DNA from: Heliopora coerulea
Taxonomy: Eukaryota > Cnidaria > Anthozoa > Scleralcyonacea > Helioporidae
DNA: 64,000 bases
Direction: 5' to 3'
NCBI GenBank assembly: GCA_030142905.1
Contig: JASJOG010000018.1
Span: forward strand, 2,673,001-2,737,000
This document shows positions 48,444 through 58,502 of this stretch, one piece after another. The notes below the pieces were generated by a model. It did no database searches, had not been told where the DNA came from, and saw nothing but the letters and a program-made list of their open reading frames with translations. The first letter of the stretch is position 1. Every line of letters starts with the position of its first letter. A program made the translations under genes and the position numbers.

Positions 48444-48512
48444 CTTCAACCAAGTCTTTCTCAAGACTACACTAACCTAGAGGATCAACTTCCTCAAACA
48501 TGTCACGATTCT

Positions 48513-50099
48513 CCCAGGTTCAAACCATTTACTTTATTGGAGAAATATGTAGGTAATAATTTCACCTTATCACTTGGCGTAAGTTTTAAAAAAATTGAAG
48601 TGGAGGAGTAACCAATTAATTTTCAGCTTGTTCTCAGAACTCCCAGTTGCAGCGCGGTTGGGTTGCTACTGCGACGATTTATATTTAACAAACAGAAAAC
48701 TGGTTGAACGTCTTGGTGCTATGATAGAAACAGGAATGACATCATTTCAACCCAAAAAATGCCTAGTGAAAACACGAAGCGTAGCCGTGTGTTCTAAGAC
48801 ATTTCTAATAACCTAAATGTAGTAACCATTGCGTAGTAACCTAAATGTAGTCACTATTGCGCTGGTGATTGTCTATGGCTTGGGACTTGAATATTGCAGA
48901 TCATTTTAAACTTGCATGGCATGACCGGTTGCTATGCTTAGCTTCGCCACTAAGTTAGTATCCGACATACCGAGTCATTCATGTCATTAATAGGCATAAA
49001 AGCCGAAAAGTAACTGATTTAGTTAATAAACTTTGATTAATTCTTTTTTAACTGTTACAGTAACCTAGCAGCGTAGTTTTGAAAATGTGATTCGATTATT
49101 AGCTATATTCAACCCTTCCTCTATCCTGCAACGGATTTCCTTCGTTACAATTTACATGTCTATTATCAATTACATACATTATTTGCTGAGCAATAAACCG
49201 CCTCCAATAAAGAATATGTTCCCAGTTACGCCGTAATATCTCAGATCTGGTCTACATTCATTGGTGTTGCCAAAATTATGTTCGTATACTTCGTAATACT
49301 TGATATATTTTGATGTCTTACAATCTATCCTGCTATTTTAAAATATACAACCTTGATCAAATAATTAGAAAAATTTGGATATACATAAATATTTAGAATA
49401 TCAGCAAACGTTATAATCAGAGAAGCGATTTTTCAAACAAAATTCGACTATATCCATCTGGCGGTGTAAAGCAAAAGTTTTTGAAAATAACATCAAGAAT
49501 AGCTCCGTCATCCACTAAAGAAATCAATATATAGGCAGAAAATTAGAAGTTTAAAATGAATATTTAAGAAGTGAGTTTAAGTAATATTTTAGATATAACC
49601 TACATTCAGTAGATATTAAAAGTAAAAAAAAAATAAAATAAGAGTAAAAGGGAAAGTTCAACTTTTAGTTGGCATCGAATCCAGTGTCACGAGATTCTAC
49701 TCGAATTCTCCACCCCCTGAGCCCAACATGCCGTCACCGGCAGCTTTGTAGGAAGAGCTTCCACTAAATTCCTACCGAATGGACTTAACGTTGCATTTTT
49801 GGCAAAAAATTCTCGGTTGGGCCTCAAATGTATTATCTAGGTTAGCTATTACTCTGCAACGTACGATGTATGCCACGTGGAAAGAATTATTATAACAATA
49901 ACAAAGCAACAACAATAATAATGAAAATAACAATAACGACAGCAATAACAACAAGAAGGAGAATAACAATTACAACTACATTAACAATAATACTTTTAGG
50001 TATTCAGAACATATTTAAAATTTATTACACACGAATAAGGTCACGTCGGCTAAAGGAAGCATATCAAGATACACGTACATTTATGTTCAAGCATACTAC
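48513..50099 (+). other. Spacer between PLE pair and microsatellite
   Basis: Only short frames without motifs. 49880-49990 is rich in AAT/AAC trinucleotides, the same kind of sequence that borders the RLE array, but no retrotransposon end is visible there. Confidence 0.5.
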
Positions 50100-50503
50100 C
50101 TATCTATCTACCTATCTATCTACCTATCCATCTATCCATCTACCTATCTACCTATCCATCTATCCATCTACCTATCTACCTATCCACCAATCCATCTACC
50201 TATCTACCTATCCACCTATCCATCTACCTATCTACCTATCCACCTATCCATCTACCTATCTACCTATCCACCTATCCACCTATCCATCTACCTATCTACC
50301 TATCCACCTACCTATCTACCTATCCACCTATCCATCTACCTATCTACCTATCCATCCATCTACCTATCTACCTATCCACCTACCTATCTACCTATCTACC
50401 TATCTACGTATCTACCTATCCACCTATCCACCTACCTATCTACCCACCTACCCACCTACCCACCTACCCACCCACCCACCTACCTACCTACCTACCTACC
50501 TAG

Positions 50504-50576
<73 letters not shown>

Positions 50577-50582
50577 TATATA
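50098..50582 (+). repeat. (CTAT)n/(CTAC)n tetranucleotide array ending in (TA)n
   Basis: About 480 bp of CTAT, CTAC and CCAC/CCAT units in a higher-order pattern (clusters of CTATCTACCTATCCA). It ends in pure CTAT, then TATATC, then TATATA. One 240-codon open frame across it is a by-product of the repeat. Confidence 0.95.
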
Positions 50583-50927
50583 TTGTGAGTGATTTAGGGG
50601 TGGCTGTATGAGAAATATTCGGTATTAGTAAAGGAGTCAAAGTACATCGATATCAAAGGCATGCTGGCTTTTGTAAATGGATGCTATGTTGCTATCTCTA
50701 TGCTATGCTATCGCTATGGCTGCTATTATTCGGTCACAGATCTTAATATATCCCGTTTTCCGTGAATGTTAATCAAAGAATTCTCGGAAAATTCGGAATA
50801 AAGTTAGAAATTTATAGTGGTTGATTTCAAATTACTCAAGACCGTATGAAACAAAGCATACACCGAATAATATTGACTACTTGAAACTCAATATTTGAGT
50901 TAATTAACAAGATGAGGCTATCGTGAG

Positions 50928-50970
50928 ATTGTAATATTTCGACTTTATTTCAAAGTCATCTTCAGACAAT
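50928..50970 (-). ncRNA. Hammerhead-ribozyme-like motif (left arm)
   Basis: Minus strand: stem I ATTGT/ACAAT, CTGAAGA, T, stem II GACTTT/AAAGTC, GAA, stem III ATAT, cleavage T. All helices pair fully. Confidence 0.62.
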
Positions 50971-51085
50971 GAATATATTAACATGCCTACGGCGTAATGA
51001 CGTCATCGAAGATGAAGTTATTTCTGTCGTCGAATGGCTTCCTTATTTCTGCAGATGAGGCAAAAATCATATTAAATCTTGCTTT

Positions 51086-51493
51086 ATGAAAATTCGCCGT
51101 TACCTTAATTATCCGGTAAAATTCATAATCATTTACAACACCAAAAAAGTCTCATATTTTAATTCAATCACAGACAAAGTTCCGGACTTGTCTCGTAGTA
51201 ATGTAATCTATCAGATTACATGTCCTGGATGCAATAAAAGTCATACATGGAAAACTGATCGTTGCTGACATACACTTCTTTCCAAACATTCTACTCAATT
51301 CAACACCAGTGTGATTGCCAAACGCTTCCGACAATGCGAAAACGCACTGTTCATGGTCGATTTCTATAATCAGTATGACCGACTGAATAACCTTACTTTT
51401 CCTTATGACTTTAAAATTCTTTACTCGAAAACATCCATTAACACCAATCAACTATTATTTTTAGAAGCGTTACATATCCAAACCCGACATTGA
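51086..51493 (+). pseudogene. PLE linker and GIY-YIG remnant
   Basis: Two overlapping open stretches (51086-51268 and 51311-51493) together cover the linker and nuclease C-terminus of the 59.5-kb lineage. A stop and frame change fall where YIGKTDR should be (here HTWKTDR), removing the nuclease motif. Non-functional. Confidence 0.7.
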
Positions 51494-51685
51494 CAAACCC
51501 GAGTTGAATTGTCACTTTTCACTCAGTTTCCCAATATGAAGGCGCTTACTGTTAATTTGACAACTTATTGTCAATTTCTTTCCAATGGTGTTGATTCACG
51601 CCCTGTGATCGCGCTAACAGCAATTATCTATACAGCGTCATAATGCCTCTTGTATGTATATGGATCTAGACATGTTAATGTATTC

Positions 51686-51728
51686 ATTGTCTGAAGATGA
51701 TTTTGAAATAAAGCCGAAATATTATAAT
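51686..51728 (+). ncRNA. Hammerhead-ribozyme-like motif (right arm)
   Basis: Stem I ATTGT/ATAAT (one G-T wobble), CTGAAGA at 51691-51697, stem II GATTTT/AAAGCC with one mismatch, GAA, stem III ATAT, T. Slightly degraded relative to the left arm. Confidence 0.55.
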
Positions 51729-51800
51729 TTCACGATAGTACCATCTTGTTATTAACTCAAATTTTGAGTTTCAAGATATCAATATAACTCGGAGTATGCT

Positions 51801-52412
51801 TTGTTTTATACATTTTACAATTGTCGCCTGATTCTGGTTTAAGATTCTATGACATGCTTCGATAAAAGGGCATTGATGTTAGATAAAAAGTTTAACATTC
51901 TTTGTTGGCATTTAACATGAAGAATTGTTTCTACACAAAACTTCCAAACTTGTAGCATATCCGTATCCCTAAAACGGTATTATTTTATTGTTATCTGCAA
52001 TCCCGGAATATCAAACGTCTCCATTTGTTAGTACAACTGAAAAAGTCATACCGACGAACCGATTTGGAATTTATCACTGGTATCATCACTGCGTAGGTAT
52101 ATCGACCATTCCAGAAGTGGTTTCACTGTTTTATAGAAATATCAGCCATGTGATAGCGAAGCACACATGTCTGAAGCTCGACTAAGTAGACATACGGTTA
52201 CTTCCTCGTAAGATTAGTAACTTAAATGAGATGCAGGCAGCGTACTAATTTTTACATACCGTACACAGCTGGATAAACCGTCCCTTTTATTCCAGTCAGT
52301 GGATAATCAACTTGGCATCCATTAATATAAAAATATAATTCTGCATGATTGTACGTACAAGCCTGTAGAAAATATATATACAAAGATATATATAGATAAA
52401 TATAATACATAT

Positions 52413-52417
<5 letters not shown>
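51801..52417 (+). other. Spacer, nothing recognised
   Basis: AT-rich; ends in a long (TA)n tract. Confidence 0.5.

Positions 52418-52466
<49 letters not shown>
52418..52466. repeat. (TA)n microsatellite
   Basis: About 49 bp of TA with preceding ATACAT units. Confidence 0.95.
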
Positions 52467-52470
<4 letters not shown>

Positions 52471-52505
52471 GTCGATCCAACTTGCCGATCCAAGTTCGTT
52501 CCGAG

Positions 52506-52547
52506 CTGCACTGATGAGCTGTAGTACAGCGAAACGTACGTCTGCAG
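52506..52547 (+). ncRNA. Canonical hammerhead ribozyme motif
   Basis: Every element of the consensus is present: stem I CTGCA/TGCAG (52506-52510, 52543-52547), CTGATGA (52511-52517), stem II GCTG/CAGC with loop TAGTA (52518-52530), GAA (52531-52533), stem III ACG/CGT around TA (52534-52541) and cleavage C at 52542. It has the closing G-C pair of stem II that the other copies lack. It lies in a roughly 85-bp unique segment between two (TA)n tracts, with no protein fragment attached. Confidence 0.82.
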
Positions 52548-52550
52548 ATT

Positions 52551-52588
52551 GAACATATATATATGTGTATATATATATATATATATAC
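52551..52588. repeat. (TA)n microsatellite between two hammerheads
   Basis: TA tract with a GTG interruption, separating oppositely oriented hammerhead motifs. Confidence 0.93.
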
Positions 52589-52610
52589 AAGTAGAGACAA
52601 ATGTTTAGCT

Positions 52611-52654
52611 GTCGCTACTCCGAGTTTCACGCGCTCTGGCGATCATCAGGCAAC
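52611..52654 (-). ncRNA. Hammerhead ribozyme motif at a Penelope-like element end
   Basis: Minus strand: stem I GTTGC/GCGAC (one wobble), CTGATGA (52649-52643), stem II CGC/GCG framed by T residues, GAA (52628-52626), stem III ACT/AGT with loop CGG, cleavage A at 52616. It lies just downstream, on the same strand, of the PLE fragment 52703-52945. Confidence 0.72.
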
Positions 52655-52702
52655 TGATAGATTGTTTAATTATTCATGCAATAAACACTACTGAAATATG
52701 AT

Positions 52703-52945
52703 CTATGTTATAGGTTTTGTTAGGTGAACACATTTGGTGAAAAGTTCTGAGCGTCTATTTATTAAGTTTTTCCCCCGTCGTTTCATTATAGAAAGCTTTT
52801 CTTCTAGGCAGAGGTTGCATTTTCTCGAGTTTCCTTTACAAGCCGGAGCATGTTTTAAGAGTGACCATTTTATGTTGTAATCTCGTTTGCCACGTTTATG
52901 TTTCCACACGAGCTTAGAAAGTTCCGTCTCGTTTCCATACTTCAC
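52703..52945 (-). pseudogene. Penelope-like GIY-YIG C-terminal fragment
   Basis: An 80-codon stretch with YGNETELSKLVWKHKRGKRD, WSLLKHAPACKGNSRKCNLC and LEEKLSIMKRRGKNLINRRS, homologous to the element at 53304-54119. RT and the nuclease start are absent, cut by the (TA)n tract at 52985-53032. Confidence 0.75.
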
Positions 52946-52983
52946 GTTGGTAAATGATTTTTTATGGTTCCGGAATTTTATGT

Positions 52984-52984
<1 letters not shown>

Positions 52985-53032
<48 letters not shown>
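52985..53032. repeat. (TA)n microsatellite
   Basis: Almost 50 bp of TA separating two minus-strand PLE copies. Confidence 0.95.
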
Positions 53033-53034
<2 letters not shown>

Positions 53035-53058
53035 CTTGTTATATCGCTTACCTCAAAA

Positions 53059-53104
53059 AGTCACTACAGCCTGTTTCATCTTGAGAAAGAATCTTCAGGT
53101 GACT
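53059..53104 (-). ncRNA. Hammerhead-ribozyme-like motif
   Basis: Minus strand: stem I AGTCAC/GTGACT, CTGAAGA (53098-53092), stem II TCTT/AAGA with loop TCTC, GAA, stem III ACA/TGT with loop GGC, cleavage A at 53065. Same as the plus copy at 54589-54634. Confidence 0.72.
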
Positions 53105-53303
53105 GACGAATTTCGAAAACAGGAAGGTTTTTATGCGTAGGCCGAAACGTGGGCGTGTGGGCGTGGAACAATAGGGGGATTTTGTTTTTGTTCTAGGTTG
53201 TTTACGCGGAATTTGGCCTTGTGTGGGCAGGCCGAAACTATTTCTGATCTTTTGTTTAGCAAATTATTTTTATCTTTTTCGCTCAAAATAGAAAATTTTT
53301 CCT

Positions 53304-54119
53304 CTAAACATAAATTACATCATTTTGATCCCCTGGATACGAAATAGCGTGTTTTAAAATAGACCATTTTATGGTGAAATCTTGTTTGTTGTTTTTCAAA
53401 TTCCAAATGTGTTTAGAAAGCTCCGTTTCATTAGAATATTTTATGTGTTGAAAAGACTTAGTGTGGTTATGATATCGCTCTTTGAATGTCTTAGATGTCA
53501 TCCCTATGTAGTGTTTTGTGGTGTTCGTGTTGCATGTTGTAACTGATGCTTTGTATACTATGTCCTTGGTTAAGCATTCTTTCTGAAGTGGGCATGTGTC
53601 CTTGTTCCTACAATTGCAGTTTTCAGTGGCCTTCTTCTGTGGTTTGTTTTTCCTAATTATGCGTGAGTTGTGTCGTGTGATAAAAGATTTAATGTTGTTC
53701 ATGCAGCTATAACTAACCTTGACTGTGTTCCTATTGAAAATCTTATGCAGTTTATGGTGCGGAGGAAAGTGTTTATCAATGAGGCTTAAGAAATCGCGCC
53801 CGATGTTTGAGCGAACGTTTTTGCTGAATGGTGGGTTGAACCAAATGATATTACGTTGCCTATTTCTACGTGGTTGTTGAGGTGTATATCGAATGTAACT
53901 GAGATCGTGGTCGAAACTGCTGTGTTTGAGTGCTTTCTGATACATCGGTGCGCATTCCCTAAATGTCTGTTCATCTGATAAAAGTGATGCAATGCGCGTG
54001 TTGATTGCTGTAGGTAGTTGCCTTAAGATACTAGGTGGGTGGTTAGAATGCCTATTTATGTATAGAGGATCGTCATTGGGCTTCCGAAATGGTTTAAATT
54101 TTCCGGTGTTAAGGTCCAA
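53304..54119 (-). pseudogene. Penelope-like RT C-terminus, linker and GIY-YIG endonuclease
   Basis: A 271-codon stretch. It opens LDLNTGKFKPFRKP-like with PLYINRHSNHP and NTRIASLLSDEQTF (region after the RT palm), continues with a linker containing a cysteine cluster (CNCRNKDTCPL), then the nuclease IVYKASV...HYIGMTSKTFKERYHNH, and C-terminal NETELSKHIWNLK. The RT core lies beyond the truncation at about 54130, where an inverted partial copy begins. GIY-YIG residues (Tyr, YIG, Arg) are present. The reading ends early relative to relatives because of a frame change in the CNLCLEEK block. Confidence 0.75.
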
Positions 54120-54193
54120 AGTAACGTCTAAGAAATTCTAACGTCTAAGAAATAAGAAAGTAACGTCTAAGAAAGTATAAGAAAGTAACGTCT

Positions 54194-54634
54194 AAGAAAT
54201 AAGACATTCAAAGAACGATATCGTAACCACACTAAGTCTTTTCAACACATAAAATATTCTAATGAAACGGAGCTTTCTAAACACATTTGGAATTTGAAAA
54301 ACAACAAACAAGATTTCACCATAAAATGGTCTATTTTAAAACACGCTATTTCGTATCCAAGGGGATCAAAACGATGTAATTTATGTTTAGAGGAAAAATT
54401 TTCTATTTTGAGCGAAAAAGATAAAAATAATTTGCTAAACAAAAGATCAGAAATAGTTTCGCCTGCCCACACAAGGCCAAATTCCGCGTAAACAACCTAG
54501 AACAAAAACAAAATCCCCCTATTGTTCCACGCCCACACGCCCACGTTTCGGCCTACGCATAAAAACCTTCTTGTTTTCGAAATTCGTCAGTCACCTGAAG
54601 ATTCTTTCTCAAGATGAAACAGGCTGTAGTGACT
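54194..54634 (+). mobile_element. Penelope-like element, inverted partial plus copy
   Basis: Nearly the same sequence as 53059-53480 in reverse. It starts inside the nuclease (KTFKERYRNHTKSFQH), has the frame 54294-54491 (WSILKHAISYP, CNLCLEEKFSILSEKDKN) and ends with hammerhead 54589-54634. A short stutter of the word AGAAAGTAACGTCTA (54118-54200) marks the junction of the two arms. Confidence 0.8.
54589..54634 (+). ncRNA. Hammerhead-ribozyme-like motif
   Basis: Stem I AGTCAC/GTGACT (54589-54594, 54629-54634), CTGAAGA (54595-54601), stem II TCTT/AAGA, GAA (54616-54618), stem III ACA/TGT around GGC, cleavage A at 54628. A 6-bp stem I and a closed stem III make this the best-formed of the CTGAAGA type. 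Confidence 0.75.
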
Positions 54635-54726
54635 TTTTGAGGTAAGCGATATAATTCTATTTGCTCTTTCTGTGCGTTATTGAGCCCTCTTTGTATTTCT
54701 TAAACCTAAACGTTCACGTATATAAT

Positions 54727-54762
<36 letters not shown>

Positions 54763-54799
54763 CTTATATATATATATATACGTTGGGGGAGTATCGCGT

Positions 54800-55122
54800 C
54801 GGGACCCACTGGTTTGGTGACGGTTTTTGGATGATGTTCTTTTTTTGAATTCTTGGAACATGATAATTCATATCATGAGTGTATTAAGTATATTTAGGAG
54901 TGGTCCTTTGAAAAACTTTACAATCTAGATGTTGTGATTACTGTTAAAAGGGGAAAAATTGTGACACAAATGTATTCTATACACACAGATATGCATCAGT
55001 ATTTACATAGTGGATGGTGTCATCCAACGCATGTGAGGAAGGGTACCCCTTATAGTCAACCTTTACGAATGAAACAAATATGTAGTGCTGAAGAACGCCA
55101 CAAAAGAATTAGAAGGATAATT
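54800..55122 (+). pseudogene. Penelope-like RT palm/thumb fragment
   Basis: From 54820 the reading RFLDDVLFF (the palm box in PLE style) is followed by the thumb YSIHTDMHQYLHSGWCHPTHVR and GTPYSQPLRMKQICS. It is cut at about 55122 by the repeat block 55123-55230. (TA)n at 54730-54780 borders the left side. Confidence 0.7.
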
Positions 55123-55230
55123 CTCTCGCCAACCGCGCTTAGCGCGGTGCGAGGGTACTAATCTCGATGTGCGTGGAGTTCTTTTACACGCGTGGTGACT
55201 AGGGAGAAAAATTTTTGCAGTGTATATGTC
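55123..55230 (+). repeat. Shared ~107-bp repeat block (other copy 43846-43952)
   Basis: Contains the hairpin CCGCGCTTAGCGCGG and the words GTGCGAGGGTACTAATC and GTGACTAGGGAGAAAAAT. It is followed by a TATATA tract, like the inverted copy at 43.8 kb. Confidence 0.65.
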
Positions 55231-55690
55231 TGTATGTATATATATATATGTATACAGCAAATTGCATAAATTTTGGCAAACATAAACATATAAAGAAAAA
55301 GCATGTATAGGTAAATCTGTAATTGTGAATACTTTAATCAACTTTAATACATTAGACTGGCCATCGAATGTATCAAAAAACACATACCATATCTTCGCTG
55401 ACCGTTGAGGTGGGAATAAAACAAAGATACAATGGTCTTGATATGTTTATATGTTGATATGTTTTGTGCCATAATTTTTGTAATTTGTTGTATGTATATA
55501 TATATATATATATATATACGGATTCCGGTCACTCAAGAATGCCGTGTGCAAGCTCGCGGACTGGTATGTTGCTGACCAAACCTTACTTAGGTTAAACGAA
55601 TGAAGTTGTCCTTCAGTAGCATGTTAAGTTAAAATAAGTTGAGATTCAAATGAGACCAAAGGCTACTGTATAATATATTTACTAAAATTG
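55231..55690 (+). other. Spacer with (TA)n at 55496-55518
   Basis: No coding motif. 55690-55760 contains a CGTCGTGCTACGAC hairpin followed by ATCACCGACGAGAGAG, probably the 3' end of the minus PLE next to it. Confidence 0.45.
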
Positions 55691-55857
55691 TTCTGGCAAA
55701 AGCTTTCGTCGTGCTACGACATCACCGACGAGAGAGAAGATCACTACAGTTATATACAGAGGATATGATAAAATGTGTGAATATTAAAACATAAGGTATA
55801 AAACTATTGTGTATAAACAAAAGATCAAAAGGAAGTGATCTTGAGAAAAGGAATAAA

Positions 55858-56275
55858 TTAAAATAATAGATCAACAAGTTCATTGCATTCATCTTTACTG
55901 TTTATTTTAGGTTTCTTTCTCCGAATGCATAAGGCTTCTTTTAGGCGAAAGTTAACAGGGTCGTTGTCCTCAACCAGAATCTTGACGCTTATTCCGTTTT
56001 CACTGTTACCATGACTAGCCAAGTGTTTATATATTGAGGATAAAGGTTTGGTGACATGTTCTTTGACTCTATCACACGTCATTTTAATGGTGCTACCAAT
56101 ATACGTTTCGTGGCATCTATTGCACGTAATCTCGTATACCACATTTTTAACAAAACAAAGACGGTCATTGGAAATTACACAGTTTCGTTGGTTGCATCCA
56201 TTTAGCTTGTTATCGGGTTTCAGTGCTTGTAGAAGGGTCGTTGATTTGTGGGTGATTCTGACAGGAATACCTTCA
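55858..56275 (-). pseudogene. Penelope-like linker/GIY-YIG fragment interrupted by a CR1 insertion
   Basis: The minus strand from 56275 reads GIPVRITHKSTTLLQALKPD, NGCNQRNCVISND, then the nuclease VVYEITCNRCHETYIGSTIK and a C-terminus ending KALCIRRKKPK-like to the stop at 55858. The upstream part resumes beyond the CR1 insert at 58141-58163 (the word ATCGATCGTAAGATT on the minus strand). Same lineage as 61799-62285. Confidence 0.75.
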
Positions 56276-58140
56276 GTTGGGGCCAGAGTTGCTGATGAGG
56301 CTAAAGTGTTAAGTGCTAAGAGTAATCTCGCCTTTTTACGACAAAATAATCCTGTATTAAGAGACGAAGAGGATGAATTTCAATTCCGTCGTGTAACATC
56401 GTATGAAATACGTAAAATTGTAAACTCTCTTCCAACAAATAAGGCCCCTGGAATAGATAAAGTTTCACTCGCTGCTGTAAAAGACGCCCTACCTATTATC
56501 CTTCCCGCGCTGACTGAGATTGTGAACTGCTCCTTATCAACTTCAGTATTTCCAGCAGCTTGGAAACATTCAGAAGTAATTCCAATTCTCAAAGAAGGGG
56601 ATCATGAAACGCCGAATGACAATCGCCCTGTATCCTTATTGCCTGTGGCCTCGAAGGTATGTGAACGTGTTGCACTGAACCAATTAATGGAATACATGTC
56701 TCAGGAAAAGAGTCTCACGGACCATCAAAGCGGAAACAAGAAGTTACATTCAACTGAAACGCTTAATATATTTGTATCAGATATGATTCTCGAGGCTATA
56801 GATAGGAAAGAGTTAACGGCGGTGGTGTTGTTGGACCTATCAAAGGCGTTTGACAGTATTGAACATTCACTGCTGTTTGAGAAACTGCGTTCCTTGGGTG
56901 TATCCAGGAAGACCGTTGCTTGGTTTAAGAGTTATCTTTCAGAATGAAGGTAGTCAGTGCGACTTGGTCATATCCTTTCAGAAGCTCGCATGACCACACA
57001 TGGAGTGCCTCAGGGCTCCATACTTGGCCCGGCATTATTTAACATCTATATTAACGACCTTCCTAATGTTCCTACAGTTTGTCCTTTGGAATCGTACGTC
57101 GATGATTCAAAAATGTATTTGTCATTTTCATTGAAAAACATCAGTGCTGGGGGAACCCAATTTGAGGACGATTTAAAGAGAGTTGCTGCATGGTGTTGCT
57201 CTAGTAGCCTACTCATCAACCCTGGAAAAACTAAACTCGTTCTATTTGGTACCCCACAAATGTTAAGTCAAGTTCAGGACTTTCGAGTACCCTTCCTTGG
57301 AAAGATACTACGACCCGTTTCTTCAGCGAAAGATTTAGGGATGGAGTTTGACAAAAGCCTGAGTTATGATGAACATATTGTCCAAGTAGTCTCCAAATGC
57401 ACAAAGTCCCTTTGTCAAATTAATCGAGTCAAACACATTTTGGACAATCGGACCTTAAAAATGATTATAAATGCCTTAGTTTTTAGTAAACTATATTATT
57501 GTTCCTCAGTGTGGGCAAATACTTCTACGAAGAACATAGCTAAACTACAGAGCGTACAAAATTTTGCTGCTAGAATCGTCACAGGTATAAGGAAGTATGA
57601 TCATATCACGCCTGCACTGAAACAATTAGATTGGTTGCCTGTTGATTATATGTTGAAATACAAAGATGCTGTTATGACATTTAAGTGTTTGAATGACTTA
57701 GCTCCATCATATCTTGCCAGAAGATTTGTATCTAGGTCGCAAACACATGACCGAGACACAAGATGTAAAAACAAGTTGCAGATTTCCCCTCTATCGAACT
57801 GCATCGGGGCAGCGTTCTTTTTTATATAGGGCGACTAAATTATGGAACGAACTTGAGGATGATATTAAGAATATTTCTAACATCGAAACTTTTAAGATTT
57901 TAATAAGGAACAAATTATATAACGAGTTTTGGAATAGTTGCATGAATAGTTAACTTTTTAACTTTTTAACTTTTTATCTTGTTATTAATTGTAATGTATA
58001 GTTTAAATTCACGTAGGTTGAGTAATTAATGATGTTAATGTAAATATAGATTTGTAATGCACATAATTATTAATTGTAATTATTTCTGAAAAGCCATAGT
58101 GGAGAAATAAATTACTTTATGTATGTATATGTATGTATGT
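56276..58140 (+). mobile_element. CR1-like non-LTR retrotransposon (5'-truncated, nearly intact RT)
   Basis: A plus-strand RT with few lesions: NKAPGIDKVSLAAVKDALP, DNRPVSLLPVASKVCERV, LDLSKAFDSIEHSLL, GVPQGSILGPALFNIYIND, catalytic YVDDSKM and the C-terminal YRATKLWNELEDDI. In-frame stops TGA and TAG at about 56945-56956 (SE*R*SV, where relatives have a YLSxRxQxV box) and a frameshift near 57770 break it. The tail ends with a TATG/GTAT microsatellite at about 58115-58140. The endonuclease is absent through 5' truncation. It inserted into the minus PLE. Confidence 0.85.
56957..57829 (+). pseudogene. CR1-like RT palm, thumb and C-terminal part
   Basis: A 290-codon stretch with THGVPQGSILGPALF, YVDDSKMYLSF, LLINPGKTKLVLFG, KDLGMEFDKSLSYD and ALKQLDWLPVDYM. 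The YVDD aspartates are intact. It loses frame just before the YRATKLW box, which continues in 57714-57953. Confidence 0.8.
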
Positions 58141-58502
58141 AATCTTACGATCGATAGAGTCGGATAGAGCCCAAGACTGGGCTTGGGCCAAGCCGATTTT
58201 GTCTTCACGAGGAGAATTTTCTACACCACCGAGAGTTTAGCGAAGAAGAAACAGCAACTGAAGTTCCTCTGTCAGTGTTCTACTTTTATTGTCTTTCCTC
58301 CTACTACCAACAACTTGCATTTACCTCCTGCATTTTGCACATCATATCTATGGGCGGCTAACTTTCAGATAAAGAACTCGATTCTGAATAAATGTAAACG
58401 ACAGCTGAGAAGTACAATCGCCATGAAATACCGCGAGCAGAGACCGCGACCAAAAACACTATCACCGACCTAATCATCAGCTTCTCAAGATTAGCGAACC
58501 GC

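Larger units (their letters stand above)
50845..51800 (+). mobile_element. Truncated Penelope-like element with inverted terminal repeats
   Basis: Inverted arms about 50845-51000 and 51655-51800 (word CAAAGCATAC at the outside, ACAATGAATA at the inside), each holding a hammerhead motif pointing outwards. Between them, plus-strand remnants of the same lineage as the intact ORF at 59458-61698: RRYLNYPVKFIIIYNTKKV, SNVIYQITCPGCNKSH (GIY-YIG start, but the YIG is lost), CENALFMVDFYNQYDRLNN and QLLFLEALHIQ. Confidence 0.78.

Noticed and set aside
48595..48816. 73-codon plus ORF
   Set aside because: No recognisable motif and no homologous context; treated as chance.
49870..50592. 240-codon open frame with TYLSTYPS-like repeats
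   Set aside because: It is the translation of the CTAT/CTAC microsatellite and the (TA)n tract; no real protein signal.
52252..52630. Three overlapping minus-strand open frames of 86-112 codons
   Set aside because: They are translations of TA repeats and of the hammerhead segments in different frames.
55690..55760. Hammerhead at the 3' end of the minus PLE (GTGATGTCGTAGCACGACGAAAGC)
   Set aside because: The hairpin and GAAA are there but C3 is G, so the catalytic core is not met.
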